In this document: piece after piece, positions 9,211 through 16,403 of the stretch
How the letters are laid out: each line of letters begins with the position of its first letter
How positions within the stretch are numbered: position 1 is the stretch's first letter
Origin: CAZNPH01 sp964574985
GTDB lineage: Bacteria > Bacteroidota > Bacteroidia > Bacteroidales > SM23-62
NCBI GenBank assembly: GCA_964574985.1
Contig: CAZNPH010000010.1
Location: 1-64,000 of the forward strand
Direction of reading: 5' to 3'
Length of the DNA stretch: 64,000 nucleotides
The notes under the pieces: model-generated
What the model saw: the letters and a program-made list of their open reading frames with translations, nothing else
Databases searched by the model: none
What the model was told of the DNA's origin: nothing
Position numbers and translations under genes: made by a program

Positions 9211-10440
9211 TCAGGGATTTTCAGGGGCGGTCAGGTATTTTCCGGAAATGAACCGGATGGGATACCATGCCGCCAGGAGTCCGATCAGCAGCACGGTAGC
9301 CAGCACCAGGAACATGTCCTGTATCTTGAATATGACCGGATAGGCATCGATGATGAAGGAGCCGGATCCCTGGAGCTTGATGATCCCGTATTTCTGCTGG
9401 CCCCAGGCAATGGCCGATCCAATGATGATGCCGGCCACGGCCCCCAGGGCGGAAATCATCCATCCTTCCAGCAGGAATATCCGGCGGATCATCTTTCTGC
9501 CGGCCCCCATGCTGCGCAGGATGGTGATGTCATCATGCTTGTCGATGATCAGCATGGTGAGGGATCCGATCACGTTGAAGGAAGCGACCAGCAGGATAAA
9601 ACTCAGGATGAAAAAGATGGCCCATTTCTCGGATCGCAGGATCTTGTAAACGGTTTCGTTCTGCTGGAGGCGGTTTTTTACCGTGAAGCGGTCCCCGAGC
9701 AACGCGCTGATTTCCTGCTGCACCTTTCCGGGATCATGGTACGGGGAGATTTTCAGCTCCGCGGCCGATATCTCGTTGCGGTAACCCAGAAGGTCCCTGG
9801 CAAAACCGATGGGCACGAAAACATACTGCATGTTCCGCTCCTGCTCGATGCTGAAAATGCCCGAGGGGAAGATGAATTTGCGGTTTACGGCCTGTTCCGG
9901 ACTGACAGGTATCCCGGGTGTTTTTTTGATTACATAGATGTTCACGGGATTGATGAAGGTGAGTCCGATCCCCAGGTGGTAAGCGATCCCTTCCCCCACC
10001 ACGGTCATGGGTCTCCCTTCTTTTCTCAGGATGAAGTCCCCGTCCGCCATCATGGTATCGATCCCGGTCACATGCACATAATCCTCGTCCACCCCCTTGA
10101 TCCTGGCGATGGTTTGCCGGTCCCTGTACCTGAGCAGCACGTTCTCCTCGACCACCTCGGAGTACACGGCCACCCCGGGGTGGTTCCTTACCGCCGGCAA
10201 TCGGGGATCACCCGGGTCAAAAGTCTTGCCTTCGCTGACGGTGATCCGCAGGTCCGGATCGAAGGAATTGAACAGCGACCGTACGATTCCGTCAAACCCG
10301 TTATACACCGACAGGATCACGATCAGGGCCATGGTCCCCGTGGCCACACCCACCACCGAGATGCCCGATATGATGTTGATCATGTTCCCGGACTTTTTGG
10401 AGACCAGGTACCTGTGCGCTATGTAGAATGGAAAGTTCAA
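9211..10440 (-). CDS. LolC/LolE-family (FtsX-like) ABC transporter permease
   Basis: The 409-residue inner-membrane protein has the MacB/FtsX permease layout. One transmembrane helix lies near residues 20-46, followed by a large periplasmic domain (about residues 50-270). Three more helices lie near 272-298, 318-345 and 378-398. The N-terminal motif FYIAHRYLVSKKSGNMINIISGIS is characteristic of LolC/E-type permeases that, with LolD, release lipoproteins from the inner membrane. No ATPase gene is adjacent, as is common when LolD is encoded elsewhere. It is the last gene of an apparent operon gatC-rbfA-methyltransferase-permease, starting three bases after the methyltransferase stop. The lipoprotein-release role is a family inference; in Bacteroidota some relatives have other substrates. 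Confidence 0.8.
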   Translation of the reverse strand: MNFPFYIAHRYLVSKKSGNMINIISGISVVGVATGTMALIVILSVYNGFDGIVRSLFNSFDPDLRITVSEGKTFDPGDPRLPAVRNHPGVAVYSEVVEENVLLRYRDRQTIARIKGVDEDYVHVTGIDTMMADGDFILRKEGRPMTVVGEGIAYHLGIGLTFINPVNIYVIKKTPGIPVSPEQAVNRKFIFPSGIFSIEQERNMQYVFVPIGFARDLLGYRNEISAAELKISPYHDPGKVQQEISALLGDRFTVKNRLQQNETVYKILRSEKWAIFFILSFILLVASFNVIGSLTMLIIDKHDDITILRSMGAGRKMIRRIFLLEGWMISALGAVAGIIIGSAIAWGQQKYGIIKLQGSGSFIIDAYPVIFKIQDMFLVLATVLLIGLLAAWYPIRFISGKYLTAPENP

Positions 10441-10443
10441 AAC

Positions 10444-11253
10444 CTATTTCCCGGCCCGTACTACGAGTCCGGTCCCCGTTTTTTGATTTCCGTAGATATC
10501 GGTCAGATTCAGAAGAATGCACAGCGGGAACACCACCGGGTAATACAGGGGAAGCAGTGCGATCAGCCACTTTGAAGCATTCAGCATCAAAATGGGGTAT
10601 TTCATGGAGAGTTTCCATGAAACACTCCCCGCCGGACCGTATGAATACCTGGCCCCTGTTTTCCTGAATCCCGCCCTGTGCAGCTTGTTCCGGATCTCCT
10701 CCATGTTGTAGCCATCCCGTACGTGTTCCCCGATGAAAGATTCACCTCCCTGGTCATGCACATCCGAGCCCCCCCGGTCGGACGGGGTGGAGATCAGCAA
10801 TCCCCCGCCGTTTCTCAGGGCACGGCAGAAGTTTTCGAATACCCTTGCATCCTCTTCGATGTGTTCCATCACATCCACACAGAGGATCAGGTCGTATTTT
10901 TCCTTTTCGCCCAGTGCCGTCAGGTCTTCCACCCGGAAGCCGACCCGCGGTGTCATGCCCCGCCGGGCAAAGAACCGCCTGCATCCTTCCACCTCATCCT
11001 GCTTGACATCAATGCCCGTGATCTCCCAGTTTTTGGAGAGCCGTGCCATGTAGTAAGTATATTGTCCGAATCCCGAACCGGCATCCAGCACCCGGGCACG
11101 GGGGCCCTTTTCCCTGCGGTACCTGCGGAGCTCCCGGCGGATGTGCCAGGACCTGAGCAGCAGGAGGTCCAGCAGCTTGTAGAATATGATCCGCAACAGG
11201 GGATGGCTGTTGAAGAATCTTCCCAGGAACTGTTTGATGGGATCGTAATGCAT
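10444..11253 (-). CDS. Class I SAM-dependent methyltransferase
   Basis: The 269-residue protein has a clear methyltransferase motif I (RVLDAGSGFGQYTYYMA, near residues 54-70). An acidic strand end (ITGIDVKQDEVEGC) follows, then a motif IV-like YDLILCVDVMEHIEEDARVFENF. These features place it in the UbiE/Methyltransf_11 group. The C-terminal part has a hydrophobic segment (about residues 229-254) that could anchor it to the membrane, as in some lipid or polysaccharide methyltransferases. The substrate cannot be deduced. It starts eight bases after rbfA and is followed three bases later by the permease gene, so it belongs to the gatC operon. Confidence 0.8.
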   Translation of the reverse strand: MHYDPIKQFLGRFFNSHPLLRIIFYKLLDLLLLRSWHIRRELRRYRREKGPRARVLDAGSGFGQYTYYMARLSKNWEITGIDVKQDEVEGCRRFFARRGMTPRVGFRVEDLTALGEKEKYDLILCVDVMEHIEEDARVFENFCRALRNGGGLLISTPSDRGGSDVHDQGGESFIGEHVRDGYNMEEIRNKLHRAGFRKTGARYSYGPAGSVSWKLSMKYPILMLNASKWLIALLPLYYPVVFPLCILLNLTDIYGNQKTGTGLVVRAGK

Positions 11254-11261
11254 CCGGCCCG

Positions 11262-11612
11262 TTACTTTTTGAGCAGTTCTTCAATGTACCGGACATAATC
11301 GAGACTGTCGTCGATAAAAAACTGCAGCTCAGGGATGGTGCGGAGTTGGTGCCGCACCTTTTTGCCCAGTTCGTTGCGTATCCGGCCGTGGTGTTCCTCG
11401 ACGATCTGCAGGGCATCCTCGTCTTTTCCCACGGGGAAAATGCTCAGATAGACCCTGGCAATGCCCAGATCTCCCGTTACCCTGACCACGGTCACCGTGA
11501 TCATTTTCCCCCTGAACAGTGTCCGGCTCTCCCGGCGGAAATAGGTTCCCAGCTCCTTCTGGACCAGTCTGCCCACCTTGTTCTGCCTTGTAGAAAACAT
11601 GGTTGTGCTCAT
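11262..11612 (-). CDS. rbfA: 30S ribosome-binding factor RbfA
   Basis: The 116-residue protein has the RbfA pattern: an N-terminal helix (TRQNKVGRLVQKELGTYFRRE), a KH-like core with VTVVRVTGDLGIARVYLSIFP, and a final ELQFFIDDSLDYVRYIEELL segment. RbfA binds the 30S subunit during late 16S rRNA maturation and cold adaptation. Its length matches the family. Its start codon overlaps the gatC stop by four bases (ATGA), indicating coupled translation. It is followed by the methyltransferase gene eight bases downstream. I see nothing unusual. Confidence 0.92.
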   Translation of the reverse strand: MSTTMFSTRQNKVGRLVQKELGTYFRRESRTLFRGKMITVTVVRVTGDLGIARVYLSIFPVGKDEDALQIVEEHHGRIRNELGKKVRHQLRTIPELQFFIDDSLDYVRYIEELLKK

Positions 11613-11905
11613 CTTTTCTTTCTGATCATTTTGGGGACCAGAAAAAATTCCTTGCTTTTCATGGGTGCGTTCCGCAGGGCCTCTTCCCGGTCCAGGGTTT
11701 CCCCCGGTTCATCCCCGCGGGTGGCGTTCACCCGGTCGCTCACGTGGATCAGCGGTTCGACATTCTCCGTATCCAGCTCCTGGAGTTTTTCCACGAAACT
11801 GAGGATCTGCTCCAGGTCTTCCCTGATCTTTCCCTTTTCCCCTTCGCGGAATCCAAGGTATGCCAGGCGGCTGATCTTACCGATCATTTTATCGTCGATC
11901 TTCAT
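11609..11905 (-). CDS. gatC: Asp-tRNA(Asn)/Glu-tRNA(Gln) amidotransferase subunit C
   Basis: This short gene (98 residues) matches GatC: KMIGKISRLAYLGF near the start, then LEQILSFVEKLQELDTENVEPL, and the DRVNATRGDEPGETLDREEAL segment that wraps around GatA in the GatCAB complex. GatCAB converts misacylated Glu-tRNA(Gln) and Asp-tRNA(Asn) to the correct forms. I placed the start at 11905 because upstream sequence in this frame is antisense to trpS and lacks GatC character. A perfect minus-strand -7 element (11938-11945) lies about 33 bases upstream. GatA and GatB are not in the window. It is the first gene of the gatC-rbfA operon and overlaps rbfA by four bases. Confidence 0.9.
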   Translation of the reverse strand: MKIDDKMIGKISRLAYLGFREGEKGKIREDLEQILSFVEKLQELDTENVEPLIHVSDRVNATRGDEPGETLDREEALRNAPMKSKEFFLVPKMIRKKR

Positions 11906-11937
11906 GAGCTTTTTTTGATTGCTTTTCTTCGCTCTGG

Positions 11938-11945
11938 CAAAAGTA
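11938..11945 (-). promoter_or_regulatory. Bacteroidota -7 promoter element for gatC
   Basis: On the minus strand the sequence reads TACTTTTG, a full match to the Bacteroidota TAnnTTTG element. It would place the transcription start about 25 bases before the gatC start codon. No clear -33 TTTG was found. Confidence 0.55.
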
Positions 11946-11966
11946 CTATTTTTCGGGAACATTTTA

Positions 11967-11974
11967 TAGATTTG
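11967..11974 (+). promoter_or_regulatory. Bacteroidota -7 promoter element for trpS
   Basis: TAGATTTG matches TAnnTTTG exactly and lies 24 bases before the trpS start codon. The -7 boxes for gatC and trpS are only about 20 bases apart on opposite strands, so the two promoters must overlap. Confidence 0.6.
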
Positions 11975-11998
11975 TAGCCATACAGAAAACAGCCAGTC

Positions 11999-12988
11999 AT
12001 GGAAACCGTATTGAGCGGAATCAGGTCCACCGGAAACCTGCATCTGGGGAACTATTTCGGGGCCGTGCGAAATTTTGTCAGGATGCAGAAGGATTACAAA
12101 TGTTTCTTTTTTGTGGCGGACTGGCATTCGCTGACCACCCATCCCAAACCGGACGACCTGCACGGAAACGTGAAACAGGTGTTTGCCGAATACCTGGCTT
12201 CGGGCATCGATCCGGAGAAAGCCACCCTGTATATACAGAGCGATGTGCCGGAGATCGCCGAGTTTTATCTTCTGATGAACATGAATGCCTACGTGGGAGA
12301 GCTGGAAAGGACCACCACCTTCAAGGAAAAGGTGCGGATTCAGCCGGAAAATGTGAATGCCGGACTCCTGACCTATCCGGTGCTGATGGCTGCCGACATC
12401 ATCATACACCGGTCGAACAAGGTGCCGGTGGGGAAGGACCAGGAACAGAACCTGGAGATGGCCCGGCGGTTTGCCAGGCGTTTCAACCGCGTTTACGGCG
12501 TGGAGTATTTTCCCTTGCCCGAGCCCTACAATTTCGGGGAAGAGCTGATCAAGATACCCGGATTGGACGGGAGCGGGAAAATGGGGAAATCGGAAGGCAA
12601 CGGGATCTTCCTGGTGGATGAGCCCAAAGAGATCCGCAAAAAGGTGATGCGTGCGGTAACCGATGAGGGGCCCAAAAAACCCAACCAGAAGATGTCCCAG
12701 CCGGTGGCCAACCTGTTTTACATGCTGAAGGTGCTTTCCGCCACGGATACCTGCCAGCACTTCCTGGATCAATACAACAACTGCAGCATACGGTACGGAG
12801 AGCTGAAAAAACAGCTTGCCGATGACATCATTGCATTTACTGGCCCTTTGCGGGAACGGATCCTGAAAATCTCTTCCGATGAGGAATATTTGAGCCGGAT
12901 GGTGAAGATGGGCGCTGAAAAGGCCCGGGAAAGCGCCTCCGGAACCCTTTCCGATGTGCGGGAGATTATCGGTTTCAAACCTTTCTGA
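11999..12988 (+). CDS. trpS: Tryptophanyl-tRNA synthetase
   Basis: The 329-residue class Ic synthetase charges tRNA(Trp). The HIGH-type signature appears as GNLHLGNY near residues 12-19. The KMSKS-type loop is KMGKS (about residues 194-198), a form seen in many TrpRS enzymes. The intervening FFFVADWHSLTTHP and MNAYVGELERTT segments also match the family. The C-terminal helical domain ends at GFKPF. Length is as expected. The gene is divergent from gatC, has a good -7 element upstream and is probably monocistronic, with a possible hairpin terminator at 13021-13040. Confidence 0.95.
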   Translation: METVLSGIRSTGNLHLGNYFGAVRNFVRMQKDYKCFFFVADWHSLTTHPKPDDLHGNVKQVFAEYLASGIDPEKATLYIQSDVPEIAEFYLLMNMNAYVGELERTTTFKEKVRIQPENVNAGLLTYPVLMAADIIIHRSNKVPVGKDQEQNLEMARRFARRFNRVYGVEYFPLPEPYNFGEELIKIPGLDGSGKMGKSEGNGIFLVDEPKEIRKKVMRAVTDEGPKKPNQKMSQPVANLFYMLKVLSATDTCQHFLDQYNNCSIRYGELKKQLADDIIAFTGPLRERILKISSDEEYLSRMVKMGAEKARESASGTLSDVREIIGFKPF

Positions 12989-13020
12989 ACAGGATCTGCC
13001 CGGGATTTGTCCAAAAAAAA

Positions 13021-13040
13021 ACCGGGCGGTCATGCCCGGT
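13021..13040 (+). terminator. Hairpin downstream of trpS
   Basis: A perfect 7-bp stem, ACCGGGC / GCCCGGT, with a GGTCAT loop lies 32 bases after the trpS stop. It is preceded by a run of A and followed by gccccgaaatttttt. The T run does not follow directly, so termination is plausible but not certain. On the minus strand the A run would serve as a U tract. Confidence 0.45.
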
Positions 13041-13139
13041 GCCCCGAAATTTTTTCCAGGTATATATGGATGAACTGTATATTCATCTGATCAAATACTG
13101 TGCCAACGTAATGGTCCCCCCTGATGCTCTGCAACAAAA

Positions 13140-13170
13140 TTGGGAAAAGCCGGCGGGTTGATTATATTTG
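13140..13170 (+). promoter_or_regulatory. Promoter of the Rrf2 regulator gene
   Basis: TTG at 13140-13142 and TATATTTG at 13163-13170, separated by 20 bases, fit the Bacteroidota -33/-7 promoter. The predicted transcription start falls at about 13176, on or next to the start codon at 13175. The transcript may be leaderless, or translation may begin at the TTG at 13193. A GATGAA/TTCATC inverted repeat lies upstream at 13069-13087. Confidence 0.5.
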
Positions 13171-13174
13171 CTGA

Positions 13175-13630
13175 ATGGCCAGAGTTGTCACTTTGTCAGA
13201 AGCAGCTTCCATTGCCCTGCACGGAGCCATCATCGTCGCCCGGTCGGATGAGCCGGTGAACGTGAATGCCATTGCCGGGATTACCGGCACCTCGCGCCAT
13301 CATGTGGCCAAAGTGATGATGCGGCTGGTGAAAAAAAACTTCTTCCGTTCCATTCGGGGGCCCAGGGGAGGATTTGTCATGAACATGCCTCCGGAAAGAA
13401 TCACCTTCCTGGATCTTTTTGAAGCCATCGAAGGGGAGATCGAGGTAAACAAATGTCCGCTGAACAGGCCGGTCTGTGCTTTCGAAAAATGCATCCTTAA
13501 CAACATCACCTCCAGGATGAGCCGGGATTTCCGCGATTATCTGAGGGAACAGACCCTGGACCGGTACGTTCCGGAATCTTCCATAAAAATTTCCACGAAA
13601 ACTCCCATAAAAACTTCCGCCAAAGAATGA
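13175..13630 (+). CDS. Rrf2-family transcriptional regulator with three cluster-type cysteines
   Basis: The 151-residue protein has the Rrf2 winged-helix fold: a helical start (LSEAASIALHGA), the HTH region INAIAGITGTSRHHVAKVM-like at residues 29-48, and the wing IRGPRGGF at residues 60-67. Cys94, Cys101 and Cys106 occupy the region that ligates the Fe-S cluster in IscR and NsrR (spacing C-x6-C-x4-C). NsrR-type members sense nitric oxide; IscR-type members sense cluster status. Placement directly upstream of hcp and nrfHA favours a nitrosative-stress role, which is an inference. The C-terminal tail is a Lys/Ser/Thr-rich repeat (KISTKTPIKTSAKE) of no recognised function. The start is ATG at 13175; the promoter lies very close. 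Confidence 0.88.
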   Translation: MARVVTLSEAASIALHGAIIVARSDEPVNVNAIAGITGTSRHHVAKVMMRLVKKNFFRSIRGPRGGFVMNMPPERITFLDLFEAIEGEIEVNKCPLNRPVCAFEKCILNNITSRMSRDFRDYLREQTLDRYVPESSIKISTKTPIKTSAKE

Positions 13631-13651
13631 AATGAATGAACAAAGCCAGGG

Positions 13652-13659
13652 TATTTTTG
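13652..13659 (+). promoter_or_regulatory. Bacteroidota -7 promoter element for hcp
   Basis: TATTTTTG matches TAnnTTTG exactly. Transcription would start near 13666, giving a leader of about 55 bases before the hcp start at 13721. The leader contains the palindrome at 13683-13704. No matching -33 element was recognised. Confidence 0.5.
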
Positions 13660-13682
13660 TTCTGTCTGCAAATATTTATATA

Positions 13683-13704
13683 TTTCGGTATTGAATTACC
13701 GAAA
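13683..13704. promoter_or_regulatory. Perfect inverted repeat in the hcp leader, candidate operator
   Basis: TTTCGGTA and TACCGAAA form two perfect 8-base arms around the six-base spacer TTGAAT. The site lies between the hcp -7 element and the start codon, where a bound repressor would block transcription. The adjacent Rrf2 regulator is the natural candidate. Alternatively the RNA could form a stem-loop in the leader. Confidence 0.5.
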
Positions 13705-13720
13705 AGAAAATTCAGCGATT

Positions 13721-15373
13721 ATGGACATGTTTTGTTTTCAGTGCCAGGAAGCCCTGAATAATACTGGCTGTGTAAAAAAAGGCGTATGCGGTAAAACAAG
13801 CGAATTGTCGGCGCGGATGGACCTGTTGATCTATCTGGTCAAAGGATTGGCATGGTACTCTTCGCAGTGCAGGAAGATGGGCGTCACCGATCCGGAAACC
13901 GACCATTTCATCTGCGATGCGCTGTTTTCCACCATCACCAACGCGAATTTCGATGAGGATGCGATCACCATGCGCATCAGGTTTTGCCTGGATCTGCGGA
14001 ATAAAATGGAAGAAAAATACCGCCGGGCGGGAGGCAAGGTTGATCGCGATATCCCCCCGCAGGCAACCTGGGGCGGAGAAACCGAAAAAGAATTTGAGGC
14101 CAAAAGCCGTGAAGTGGGTGTCCTGACCACCGAAGACGAGGACATCCGGTCCCTGCGGGAGCTGGTGGTGTACGGACTGAAAGGGATGGCTGCCTATACC
14201 CACCACGCGATGATGCTGGATTGCCGGGATGATGATATTCATGATTTCATGCAGCGGGCCCTGGCCACGGTAATCAGCGATGCCCCGGATACCGGTGAGC
14301 TGACCCGGCTGGTGCTGGAAACGGGCAGGTTTGGCATCCGGGCCATGAAACTGCTGGATGCAGCCCACAATGACCGGTATGGTGCACCGGAGATGAGCAG
14401 GGTGAAAACCGGGGTGGGTGGCCGTCCGGGGATACTGGTGAGCGGCCACGACCTGAGGGATCTGGAGGAATTGCTTGAACAGACCGGAGGGAAAGGGGTG
14501 GACGTCTATACCCACAGCGAAATGCTGCCGGCCCATTATTATCCGGCATTCAAGAAGTACAGCCATTTCATCGGGAATTACGGCAATTCCTGGTGGGCCC
14601 AGCGCAAAGAGTTCGAGTCCTTTCACGGCCCCGTGCTGTTTACCACCAATTGCATTGTGCCTCCCCTGAAAAGTGCCGGTTACGGGGGCCGGATCTATAC
14701 CACCGGATCGGCCGGACTGCCGGGAGCCGTGCATATTCCCGAAAGGAAGGGCAATAAGCCCAAGGATTTCAGCAGGATCATCGAACATGCCGGGAAATGT
14801 GATCCCCCCGGGGAGATCGAGGACGGTATCATCACGGGAGGATTCGCGCACCGGCAGATCATGAAGTTCTCCGATGAGATCGTCGGGGGGATCCGTTCGG
14901 GTGACATCAAGAAGTTCGTGGTGATGGCCGGATGTGACGGCAGGATGAAGAGCCGGCAGTATTATACGGATTTTGCCGGGGCTCTTCCCGGGGATACGCT
15001 CATTTTAACGGCCGGCTGCGCCAAGTACCGGTACAACAAGCTGCCCCTGGGCGACATCAACGGGATCCCGCGGGTCCTGGATGCCGGGCAGTGCAACGAT
15101 TCCTATTCTCTGGTGGTGGTGGCCCAGCAGTTGAAGGAGGTATTCAAACTGGAGGACATCAATGAACTGCCGGTGGCATACAACATCGCCTGGTACGAGC
15201 AGAAAGCGGTGATCGTTCTGCTGGCCCTGCTCTCGCTGGGCATCAGGAACATTCATCTGGGACCCACCCTGCCGGCTTTCCTTTCGGAAAACGTGGGGAA
15301 GGTCCTGCAGGAAAAGTTCGGGCTCACCGCTCCCGAAACCGTTGATGAAGACATGAAGGAACTGTTGGGCTGA
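13721..15373 (+). CDS. hcp: Hybrid cluster protein (hydroxylamine/nitric oxide reductase)
   Basis: The 550-residue protein has the Hcp N-terminal cluster motif Cys5-x2-Cys8-x8-Cys17-x5-Cys23, the spacing of class I proteins that carry a 4Fe-4S cluster. The hybrid-cluster ligand regions are all present: VYTHSEMLPAHYYP (His/Glu), TTNCIVPP, VMAGCDGRMKSRQYY, TAGCAKYRYNKL, DAGQCNDSYS and the AWYEQKAV segment. Hcp reduces nitric oxide and hydroxylamine under anaerobic conditions. I chose ATG at 13721 because family members begin just before the first Cys pair. A longer TTG-initiated form from 13691 would start inside the palindrome at 13683-13704. No separate hcr reductase is adjacent. The neighbours are an Rrf2 regulator upstream and cupin, nrfH and nrfA downstream. 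Confidence 0.95.
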   Translation: MDMFCFQCQEALNNTGCVKKGVCGKTSELSARMDLLIYLVKGLAWYSSQCRKMGVTDPETDHFICDALFSTITNANFDEDAITMRIRFCLDLRNKMEEKYRRAGGKVDRDIPPQATWGGETEKEFEAKSREVGVLTTEDEDIRSLRELVVYGLKGMAAYTHHAMMLDCRDDDIHDFMQRALATVISDAPDTGELTRLVLETGRFGIRAMKLLDAAHNDRYGAPEMSRVKTGVGGRPGILVSGHDLRDLEELLEQTGGKGVDVYTHSEMLPAHYYPAFKKYSHFIGNYGNSWWAQRKEFESFHGPVLFTTNCIVPPLKSAGYGGRIYTTGSAGLPGAVHIPERKGNKPKDFSRIIEHAGKCDPPGEIEDGIITGGFAHRQIMKFSDEIVGGIRSGDIKKFVVMAGCDGRMKSRQYYTDFAGALPGDTLILTAGCAKYRYNKLPLGDINGIPRVLDAGQCNDSYSLVVVAQQLKEVFKLEDINELPVAYNIAWYEQKAVIVLLALLSLGIRNIHLGPTLPAFLSENVGKVLQEKFGLTAPETVDEDMKELLG

Positions 15374-15400
15374 ATTTTTACCGGATATTAAAAACACAAC

Positions 15401-15733
15401 ATGATTGATAAGGAATCATCTTTCGGGCAGGGCAAAATATCTCCGGAAGAACTGGCCGGCTATGAGCCGGGCGGGGTGGTCAGCAAAACCCTGATGGAAT
15501 CCTTTTCGGGAACTGTTACCGCTTTCGCAGTCGACAAGGGACAAGGTCTGAGTGAACACCGGGCGCCTTATGATGTGTTGCTCAGTGTTGTGGAAGGACA
15601 GATTGATTTTGTGCTGGAGGATAATAAACATTCGTTGCTGCCGGGAGACATTCTTCTGATGAAGGCAAATGCCAGGCATTCACTGCATGCCATTCGGCCC
15701 AGCAGGTTCATTCTGGCCATGCTGAAGGGATGA
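15401..15733 (+). CDS. Small cupin-domain protein
   Basis: The 110-residue protein is a single cupin. Its first motif lies around residues 46-67 (GQGLSEHRAPYDVLLSVVEG) and its second around residues 76-95 (HSLLPGDILLMKANARHSLHA). One His/Glu set of metal ligands is partly kept (His50 and the final His pair). The N-terminal part may contact a partner. Such mini-cupins often lie beside hcp or Rrf2-type genes in anaerobes, but no activity is established. The gene starts 27 bases after hcp and is probably co-transcribed with it. The function is unknown; a redox or metal-binding role is a guess from context. Confidence 0.8.
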   Translation: MIDKESSFGQGKISPEELAGYEPGGVVSKTLMESFSGTVTAFAVDKGQGLSEHRAPYDVLLSVVEGQIDFVLEDNKHSLLPGDILLMKANARHSLHAIRPSRFILAMLKG

Positions 15734-15807
15734 TCCGGCCGGAGCAGCCGGTTGGTATTCACCGGGAATTGTCGTAATTTACAGGAAAACAAAACCTTTG
15801 GCCTTTT

Positions 15808-16380
15808 ATGGGGAAGCTTATCCGGTTTTTCAGGCCCCCGGACCAATGGAAACCGGCGGTGATCATTTCCCTGGGCGTCTTTGCCGGATTGCTGGTTTGG
15901 CTGATCCGGATATCCCGGGCACCGTCCTACCTGTCTGACAGGCCCCGCGCCTGTGTGAACTGCCACATCATGGCCCCCCAGTATGCCACCTGGGCCCACA
16001 GTGCCCACCGGGAAACGGCCCGTTGCAATGATTGCCATGTGCCCCACGACAACATCTTCAACAAGTATTATTTCAAGGCCGGTGACGGACTCCGCCACGC
16101 GGCGATTTTTACCCTGAGGAACGAACCCCAGGTGATCACCATCCGCCGGGCCGGACGGGATGTGGTGCAGCAGAATTGCCTGCGCTGCCACGGGGAAATG
16201 TTCCCCGGGGTGTACATAAGCGGATTGGCCGGGGAGGTGAGGGAACATTACAAAGAACGGCTCTGCATCGAATGTCACCGGAAAACACCCCACGGCACCG
16301 TCCGGAGTTTGTCCGCCACCCCCCGGGCCCGGGTACCCGTTCCGGGCAGGATGCGGAAAGCAATGAAAACAAACGATTAA
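15808..16380 (+). CDS. nrfH: NrfH, tetraheme membrane subunit of cytochrome c nitrite reductase
   Basis: The 190-residue NapC/NirT-family protein has one N-terminal membrane anchor (about residues 16-33). Four CxxCH heme sites follow: CVNCH (from Cys48), CNDCH, CLRCH and CIECH. The methionine two residues after the first site (CVNCHIM) is the usual axial ligand position in NrfH. NrfH takes electrons from the menaquinol pool and passes them to NrfA in the periplasm. The gene lies 23 bases before nrfA on the same strand. A Lys-rich tail ends the protein. The assignment is firm. Confidence 0.95.
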   Translation: MGKLIRFFRPPDQWKPAVIISLGVFAGLLVWLIRISRAPSYLSDRPRACVNCHIMAPQYATWAHSAHRETARCNDCHVPHDNIFNKYYFKAGDGLRHAAIFTLRNEPQVITIRRAGRDVVQQNCLRCHGEMFPGVYISGLAGEVREHYKERLCIECHRKTPHGTVRSLSATPRARVPVPGRMRKAMKTND

Positions 16381-16403
16381 ATTTTCCATAAAAATCAGGC
16401 ACC

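Noticed and set aside
11609..13033. A 474-residue frame on the minus strand running across trpS and gatC.
   Set aside because: Only the last 98 residues (gatC) have family character; the rest is antisense to trpS.
12989..13174. Possible tRNA or small RNA between trpS and the Rrf2 gene.
   Set aside because: Only a terminator-like hairpin, a short inverted repeat and a promoter are visible; there is no cloverleaf or conserved RNA signature.
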